Assembly (NCBI GenBank): GCA_051294375.1
Contig: CM119266.1
Coordinates: 5,969,431 to 6,033,430, forward strand
DNA from: Paraspadella gotoi
Taxonomy: Eukaryota; Chaetognatha
Direction of reading: 5' to 3'
DNA: 64,000 bases
Below are positions 48,501 through 57,500 of the stretch, in pieces. The notes under the pieces are model-generated. The model was given only the letters and a program-made list of their open reading frames with translations, was not told where the DNA came from and searched no databases. The position numbers were made by a program, and so were the translations under genes. Position 1 is the first letter of the stretch, and every line of letters begins with the position of its first letter.

Positions 48501-51500
48501 ACAACGTTTTTGGCATAATAGTTTTTTTTCCATGCTCTTTTGTGATTATCTTTGTTTTTTGTTTTTTTTTTCTACAGGAGAATCGAATCCTACGAAACAG
48601 GAGATAAAGAAACTGAGATTTGGAATCGAAGAATTAAAGAAGGAATTGGNNNNNNNNNNNNNNNNNNNNNNNNNTTTTTTTTTTCTTTTATAAAACAGAC
48701 ACGAAATGTACGAATATAATTAAACTAATAAAGGGATTAAATAATAAGCTGGGCGACCCCTCAAGGGTCATTGAAGTTAATTAAACGAATTGATCAAAGT
48801 GAAAAAATTTTTTCAAGAAAATGTCAAAAAGTACAGTACAGTAATTAAAAATTTTACTTTCAGAATGGAGGTGCAGTGTAGTTGAAACTTTTTCTTTTTT
48901 TTTCTTTTTTTATTTCGACGAAAATTGATACGAAATTGGTACAACCACGTGATCTTCCTTTCGATGCTGCATCGTACTTCAATAGAGAAAGTAAAATTCC
49001 AAATCAAGAAACAAATTAATTTTCCCCTTAAAATTTAAGACGGAAATTTGTAATATTTGAAGATACAATATAATGTATTTTAAGTAAAAAAAAACTAATG
49101 TCACAAATAAATTTCTAACCTGAACTCCAAAGCGGCGACTGTCTCTCTTTCGATCCTTTCATCCAAATTCATTCTTCTATGAGCTTTTCTTGGAGACGTT
49201 GCTTCAGCGAGTGCTGTGGTCGATCCCATTGGAGATGTTGCTGCAGCAACTGCTGTGAAAGACGCAGTTGGAGATGTCGCTGCATCATCTGCCGTGAAAT
49301 AAGGTGTAAATTTTGCTGCAGCGCAGATTGAAGAAGAAACTGAAATATCTCCAAGGGATGTTGAAGATCCTCTTGGAGAAGTCATTGCGGCGAGGGGTGT
49401 GGAAGATCCCCTGGGAGAAATTACTGGAGATAAAACGATCGACGCCGCTTTTTCCGTTTCCGGCGCCGATTCCATTCGAGTTCGTGGCGTCAATTTCTCC
49501 GGCGTCGTCGAAACGGCGACGTCACGATTAGAGGGTCGGATGATGCTGCCGCCGCAGCCGCCGCCGTCGACCCGCATCTCCAGCGCAGCGACTTCGATCT
49601 TCAGCGCCGCGTTCTCCATTTTTCCTTTCTCCAATTCCTCGGTTAACGTCTCCCTCTCTCTCTTTCTTTCGACTCTGTCTCTCTTCGATTCTTCTTTTAA
49701 TCTCTCCGCCTCTCTCCGTCTCTCTTCTCTCTCCCGCCGCCACGCCTCTTCCAACGACGCCGCCGTCTCTTCCGCCGCCGCCCGCGCCGCCGACGCCGCC
49801 GCCAGAGCCGACTGAAGGCGGTCGCGCTCGGAGGTGACCTTGAAAGGTGGAGACTGGAGAATTGGATGTTTTCTACAGGAACTCCAGGCTAAAANNNNNN
49901 NNNNNNNNNNNNNNNNNNNGCAAAATCTCTCTGCTCTCTCTCGTCCTCCTGCTCTCTTCTTCGTCTTTCTCACTCTCTCTCCTCTCTGCATCTCGTACTC
50001 GGCGGTTTGTCGGTAAAGAAAGGCGTTTGACATAGACATCGTCCTCAAAGGGAATTTTTTTAATGGATTCCCTCCGCTGTTGTTCAAGAGGAAGGTGCAA
50101 TATAATGTTCCGCGAAAAACGCCCAAAGACATGTTAAGTTTTAGTTTTTTTTTTTAATTGGCTGCTGGCTGCCAAAGCGCTTAAAGGGGACCGAGTGAAC
50201 AGGGGGGGTAAAAAGGTGAAAACATAAACGTTTGACGCCTTTAAACTTAAGCTGGGTCTGACCATATTCATTTTTTTTTTCTATAATCATTTGGGGAAAG
50301 TAGTTAAAAGAATTTTGATAAATCAGCCAGCTTAATTTTCTTTCTTTAAAAAAAAAATTCTGGTAAGATAAAGTAAATCTTTTTTCAAAAGTTTAAAATT
50401 TTTTTTCAAAAAAAGGTAAGATGCTAATTTTTATAAAAAGATTCAGGCTTTATATGACAAAAATTTATAAAGATATAAAACTAGGAATGAATATAAAGTT
50501 TAAGAATATCGACTGATTTTATTTAAACTTTCTTTTCAATGATCTGTTAATTTGATGAAAATAAAACCTGCTTTGAAGTAATTATTAATATAAAAAGAAA
50601 AGAAAAGATTCTTTAACTTTTGTAAATTTTAATTGTTATAATTAGGTAATCAATAGTAGTTTAATATTCATTTATAGGGATGATTATATGAATATTTAAT
50701 TAAATGAAGTTATTAGCAGTTTGTTTCTGGTAAGTAATAAAATTTAGGTTGATTTGTCCTGGCTTTTAATAAATAAAAATATAAAAATTAGTCTTGAAGC
50801 CTTTGTTCAATGATTGGCTTAAACCTATAATTGTAGCTTTTTGTACATGTAAAAATAAAAATTTGAATTTAGTAACAAATACTTTCTCACACAAAAATAA
50901 ATAATAGTTATATATATTTAGTAGGGTTTAACTAATGTTTTTTTCATAATTTTTTATTTGTTGGCTCTATAGAAGAGGATTTATTTTATGCCCTTTCCGC
51001 GTGCAAGAAAATTAAATGACTAATCACATTCAAATTCACTTTGGGATGATAGGACCCTTAAAGACTTATGGGATAATCATTTTATGATCTGGGTCGCCCT
51101 TAAGCTATTTTCCGTTATATGAGGAAAGGAGGTAAATTTAGAACCGCCTTTTTTGATAAATTTTACCTTCTTTTAGTTCTCTGTTCGGCTTTTTTCAATC
51201 GATTAAAGGTTGCTGTTGACGTGTTGAGTGGACTTTTTCACCGTAATCCATTTGACAAAACTGTGTTTTTTTATTCTCGACTCATAAAAAAATTGCAAAT
51301 AAGGTTTCTAGAGCATTGTTTTATTTTCTTTCCTTTCGTTGCGTGGGTAAAGCACTAAAGGAAAAGTTTTTTTTTTATTTTTGTTTTCTTGACAACGATC
51401 TGTATTTAATATGAAAAACGGACATGTTTCGGCTATATTATTAGCCTTCATCAGCTCTCGTCTCTCTTTCTCTTTCTCTCTCTTTCTCGTCTCTAACCAT

Positions 51501-54500
51501 TACTTTTTTAATTAGTAATAAAGTAATAAACTTAATTAATGAACCGAGGTGACAATAAATCGTGATCGCTTATTTTGTAACTAATGTGTCATCACGGTCA
51601 GTCTTTTATAGTGTGTATAAGTCACTTTGCGGTCGGTCTTGTCGTCGTTCCGTCGGGCGGTATGTCTGTCCCACTTACGTTAAAAATGCATGTAATTTGC
51701 TATAGTTTGTTTGCTCATATTTGTTTAAGGAATTCCTAAAACTATAGAAGGAAAAAAAGACGGAATTTTTGATGAAGTGCATGTTATTAAATACATGGGC
51801 TAAAAAAGTTTTTATAGTCTTATCATGCCATGTCTATCATGTCATATCATGTGATCGGAAAGAGAAATCACGTGAAAATAAAGTCATGCGGCGCAACATA
51901 TTGGAATCACCGTTCTTATTTTCATGTTCTTTTGTTTCATTTTCACAGCCTCGTTCTAAACTTTCGATATATAGACTCTGCACTTCCGCCGATGACCCGC
52001 CGACGTTTCAGCCATCGTTTGGGGGCTTCTCTTTCAAGTGCTGTTTCGTTGGCTGCTGCTAAGCGTCTGCAGCAACATCTTCCGCGATCTGCTCCACTGT
52101 CGACGCCCGTCGCTTACGTGCTGCTCTTTAAGCAGGCGAGACTGTGACCATCTCCCACTCGTGCGCATTCGCCTGGCGTCACTGGACTGTAACTGGTCAA
52201 CGTCGATGGTCGGCTTTTATTCATTTTCGCCTCTCATCATGAACATCAATATTATCTTATGGCGCGCCGCCGGCGCGTCATCGCCACTCGGTCGCCTTCT
52301 CCGCCATCACGTTGCTCTGGCATTCTCTTCGCATCCGCTGGTCCAACCGCATTGCGTCGACCGCTGGTGGATGTAAATCGACTTGTGCGGGCGTCGTTGC
52401 GGCCACGATCGGCCTAGCTGCTGCTGACGCATCCCTTCATTCTCTTCCGCCCTGCCGGTCTCAGCGCCGACCTTGGTCTTATTTCTTTGGCCTGGCATCA
52501 ACGATTGGATGCCAATGATGAACCTCCAAATTTTTTTAACGGCGCCGTCGCTGAAGAACATTGGTCGGCATTTTCTCGTCCGTTGCGTTGGCTTTTGTGG
52601 CGGCGCATCGCCGCCGTCTGCTTGCGGCGTCGCCGGCGGCGTTTCGGCATTCTCTAGCGCGCGCTTTGAGCGGCGTTGATGCGAATGGGCGTTTGGTGCG
52701 GTTCGATCTCTATACCATCTACCGACTCTCTCAACAGGCTCGGCTGGCAACGAATTGGAAGGCCTTCGACGAGGGTCTCGCCGGGATGGTTGGGAAATTT
52801 GATTTCACGCGGGTTGCCCATCCCGGTGACGACGTTGTTGGCGGATGGCGTTTGTTTAGAGAGCGCGCGACCACGTTGGAGACGGTGGGCGTTGGTCGTT
52901 CGTCTTCAACTACGATCGTCGTCGTTACGATTTATGAAGGGAAGAGGGAAAGAATCTCTCTCTCTCTCTCTCGTACTCGGTTTTCGGTAAAAAAGGCTTT
53001 GACATAACTCGTCCTCAAGAATTTTTTTATGGATTCTCCCTGTTGTTCAAGAGAAGCAATATAATTCCAACGCCCAAAATCATTTAAGTTTATTTTTTTA
53101 ATTGCTCTGCTCAAAGCCTTAAGCCTTTTTCCGATTTAACTTATCTCAAATTAGAAACCACTTTTTTTATAATTTTACTTCTTTAGTTCTCTAGTTAAAG
53201 GCCTTTTTTCATCGATTAAAGGTTGACTGTTGACTCTTCTTCACCGTAATCCATTTGACAAAACTTGTTTTTTTTTATTTCTCGCTCATAAAAAATTGCA
53301 AATAAGGTTTCTAGACATTGTTTTATTTCTTTCCTTTCGTTGCGTGGGAAGCACTAAAGGAAAAGTTTTTTTTTATTTTTGTTTCTGACAACGAATGTAT
53401 TTAATATGAAAAACGGACATGTTTCGGCTATATTATTAGCCTTCATCAGCTCTCTCTCTCTTTCTCTTTCTCTCTCTTTCTCTCTCTAACCATTACTTTT
53501 TTAATTAGTAATAAAGTAATAAACTTAATTATAACCGAGGTGACAATAAATCTGATCGCTTATTTTGTAACTAATGTGTATTACGGTCAGTCTCTTTAGT
53601 GGTATAAGTCACTTATCGGTCGGTCTGTCGGTCGTTCGTCGGTCGGTATGTCTTGTCCCACTTACGTTAAAAATGCATGTAATTTGCCTATGACAGCAAA
53701 TGAAAAATAAGCGGTGGGCGAAACGGTCTCCGGTGCGATTTTGTCCCGTGTTAAATGTTTCTGAGCCAAAGTTAATTGATCATTACTTTTGGTAATAGTG
53801 TGGCGATATACACTACGGACATGATCTGTACTCTGACCATAACCTTGACCATCGAACAAAAAAGCTAACTAGATCAAAAATATAAAAAAGATGAAGCAAT
53901 ATAGCTCGAACACGCTTACAAAATTTTAGACCATTGCTGTTATAAATGCGAAAAAAGAATATTCCCACAATTATTATTAAACGAATCTTCTAACATGTTA
54001 ATTCGAACTACCCACGCTAATAGTAATCCGTAGACCATAGACTGAATATTTATTTACCCATCAGTCTCCTCAATTTATTAGCTGAGCTCTAATCAGTTGT
54101 TTGTAATTAGTGCAAGGGGAATGCTAGAATAACAATATGACAAATTCATCAATTTATTTTATGAATCTGGGAAGTTAATTCTACTGCCTTACTCCCCTTG
54201 GTATCTATTTATTTATTATTTTTAAAGTAATTGCTCAAAAAGTCGCATTGATATAATTACCAGTATTTTTCCACTTTTTTTCAAGTGTCTTGTCAGAACC
54301 AAAAAACAAACATCAGTAAAACATTTTTAAATTAATAAAAAAATTGATGAATCGATTTGTGGAAAAAATATTTTGAAAACTTGAGAAATAATGGGATTAT
54401 GAGTCAGGAAAAAAATTTTGCAATTCTGAAAAAAATCAGCCTCTAGCCTTTCGATTTTCGTAGAGGCTGATTTTTTTATTTTTGTTGATATTTTGAGTTT

Positions 54501-57500
54501 ATATGCAAAGACCATTATTCTGCAATTGAGCATAGTCGGACAAAATTTTTTTTCCAACAGATTTTAAAAAAATTTCAACTTGTCTAATTAGGCTTTTTTG
54601 GGGGAAATAAATTAAATAAGATTGATTATATGATGGGTACAGTCTAAAGATGATAGGTGGTATCTCAAGAAGTGACAAAAAATTATTCGTGTCAAGTCTT
54701 TATATTTGAAATTATAAGTATGGTGTACCAATAGAATACGTGAGGATACTCCCCTTTGCCAATTTTTATTTAACAGAGATTGTACTGCGTAATTTTAAAA
54801 AAATATTTTTTTAATAACTTTGAAAGAAGAAGATGGTAGCAAGCGGGTGGATGTGGTACTAAATTAAAGCCCTAATCATGGGACACCTTTCTAAAAGAGT
54901 TTTATTAAATTAAATCCATAACATATTTACACAGCTTTTGTTTTAAATCAATGAGTTAAAGTATAACAGTTTTTTGCTTTAAAAATTTCAACTGAAGACA
55001 TATAAAATTTTCTTTTTCTTTTGTAATTTGAAAAAAGAGAAAGACTTGAATTACATTTTGTTTATTATTAAATTTTTTTTATTCCATAAAATGCTATATT
55101 TTTTCAGTAGTTAAAGTAAAAAACAAAGCCAAAAATTTATGTTGTAGCTGATAAAATGGTTATTTTTAAATATTAAAAATGATAAATACAAAAATGTTTT
55201 TCAGCTTGATATAAACTAGTATGGACATCTACCTTCTTGTCTGTGAAAAAAAAATCGTCATTTTTTCATTATCTTTAACTTGCAAACTTAAAAGCTTGAC
55301 ACACTGCTTGTTTATCATAATAAAGTTCGTAAAACAAATTATATAGCTGGTAACATATTTGACAAAGAAAACATCATTGGTCGTTAAATTGTATTAATAA
55401 TTTTTTTTTTAATATTAGCAAGGAATTAATTCATTATTTATCATCCATTTTAATTAAGAAAAAAATATTTCTCGTAATAGCCCATTGGAAAGGAGTCATT
55501 GACTGACTTAATGATGAAATTTTTTAGATTTCTTTACTGCCCCCATTTCAACAAATATTAAAGGGTCTAATGGTTCATGTCAATAAGTCCAGATATCGTG
55601 TACCCTTCTGCAACCTGCATTCCAAATTTTCTTTTTTTCCCTTTCAAATGTATTAAATAAAAAAGAATTATTTGAGAGAACAATCGCGTGGAGCGGATGC
55701 CATGGTAAGCGCTTAGTTACCCACTTCCCCGATTCGAATTTTTAAATGAGGTTTTTTTCCATCTATTGAGACATAACACTACTATAGTACTTATTATTTT
55801 TTTTAATTTTTTTTTTATTACAGTTCTATGCAATAAATATGAATAAGTAAATTTTAACAAAATTATACATCTTTCACCTATAATCAGTCATATCTAAAAA
55901 CAAAAAAAGATTTTGCTATTGATATTTTGGATATCAACAAATATGAAAACAATAACGTTGTCAAAAATGAAAAAGAAAATATAATATATTGAACAGTGAA
56001 ATTTTTGTTTTATGCACGGGAACAGTAACGTTAAAAATGCATGTAATTTGCCTATAGTTTGTTGCTCATTTGTTTAGGAATTCCTAAAACTATAAGGAAA
56101 AAAAAGACGGAATTTTGATGAAGTGCATGTTATAAATACATGGGCTAAAAAAGTTTTTTAGTCTTATCATGCCATGTCATATCATGTCATATCATGTGAT
56201 CAAAGAGAAATACACGGAAAATAAAGTCATTGCGGCGCAACATATTGGAATCACCGTTCTTATTTTCATGTTCTTTTGTTTCATTTTCACAGCCTCGTTC
56301 TAAACTTTCGATATATAGACTCTCACTTCCACCGATGACCCGCGACGTTTCCAGCCTCGTTTGGGGCTTCTTCTTTCAGTGCTGTTTCGTGCTGCTGCTA
56401 AGCGTCTGCAGCAACATCTTCCGCGATTCTGCTCCACTGTCGACGCCCGTCGCTTACGTGCTGCTCTTTACAGGCGAGACTGTGACCACTCTGCCACTCG
56501 TGCCATTCGCCTGGCGTCACTGGACTGTAACTGGTCCACGTCGATGGTCGGCTTTTATCATTTTCGCTCTCATCATGAACATCAATATTATCTTATGGCG
56601 CGCCGCCGCCGCCGTCATGCCACTCGGCGCCTTCTCCGCCATCACGTGCTCTGGCATTCTCTTCGCTCCGCTGGTCACAACCGCATTGCGTCGACGCTGC
56701 GTGGATGTAATCGACTTGTGCGGCGTCGTTGCGGCCACGATCGGCCTGCTGCTGCTGACGCATCCCTCATTTCTCTTCGCCCTGCCGGTCTCAGCGCCGA
56801 CTTGGTCTTATTTCTTTGCCTGCATCAACGGATTGGATGCAATGATGACTCCATTTTTTTACGGCGCCGTCGCTGAAGAACATTGGTCCAATTTTCTCGT
56901 CCTTCGTTGGCTTTGTGGCGGCGCCATCGCCGCCGTCTGCTTCGGCGTCGCCGGCGGCGTTTCGGCATTCTCTACGGCGCCTTTGACGGCGTTGATCGAC
57001 ATGGCGTTGGTCGGTTCGATCTCTACCATCTACCGACTCTCTCAACAGGTCGGCTGCAACGAATTGGAAGCCTTCGACGAGGGTCTCGCCGGGATGTTGG
57101 GAAATTTGATTCACGCGGGTTCCATCCCGGTGACGACGTTGTTGGCGATGGCGTTTTTTAGAGAGACGCCGACCACGTTGGAGACGGTGGGCGTGGTCGT
57201 CGTCTTCACTACGATCGTCGTCGTTACGATTATGAAGGGAAGAGGAAAGAAAGAGGAGGAGGAGGAGGAGGAGGAGGAGGAGGAGCAACTTTATGAAGTA
57301 GAAAAAATAGGAAAATGAAAGTCTAAGAAGTGATAAGAAGTGATAATTAGTGATGTAATGATGGAATGAGAATAAGGAGAAGAGACCTATAGTCAAAATT
57401 CGGTTGTAATGTGATCATTATGTTACTAAGTTTGATCAGTTTTTGAGCACCATTTTTTCCTCTTGTTGCTATATATGTGTTATAATAGTTTAATAAAAGT

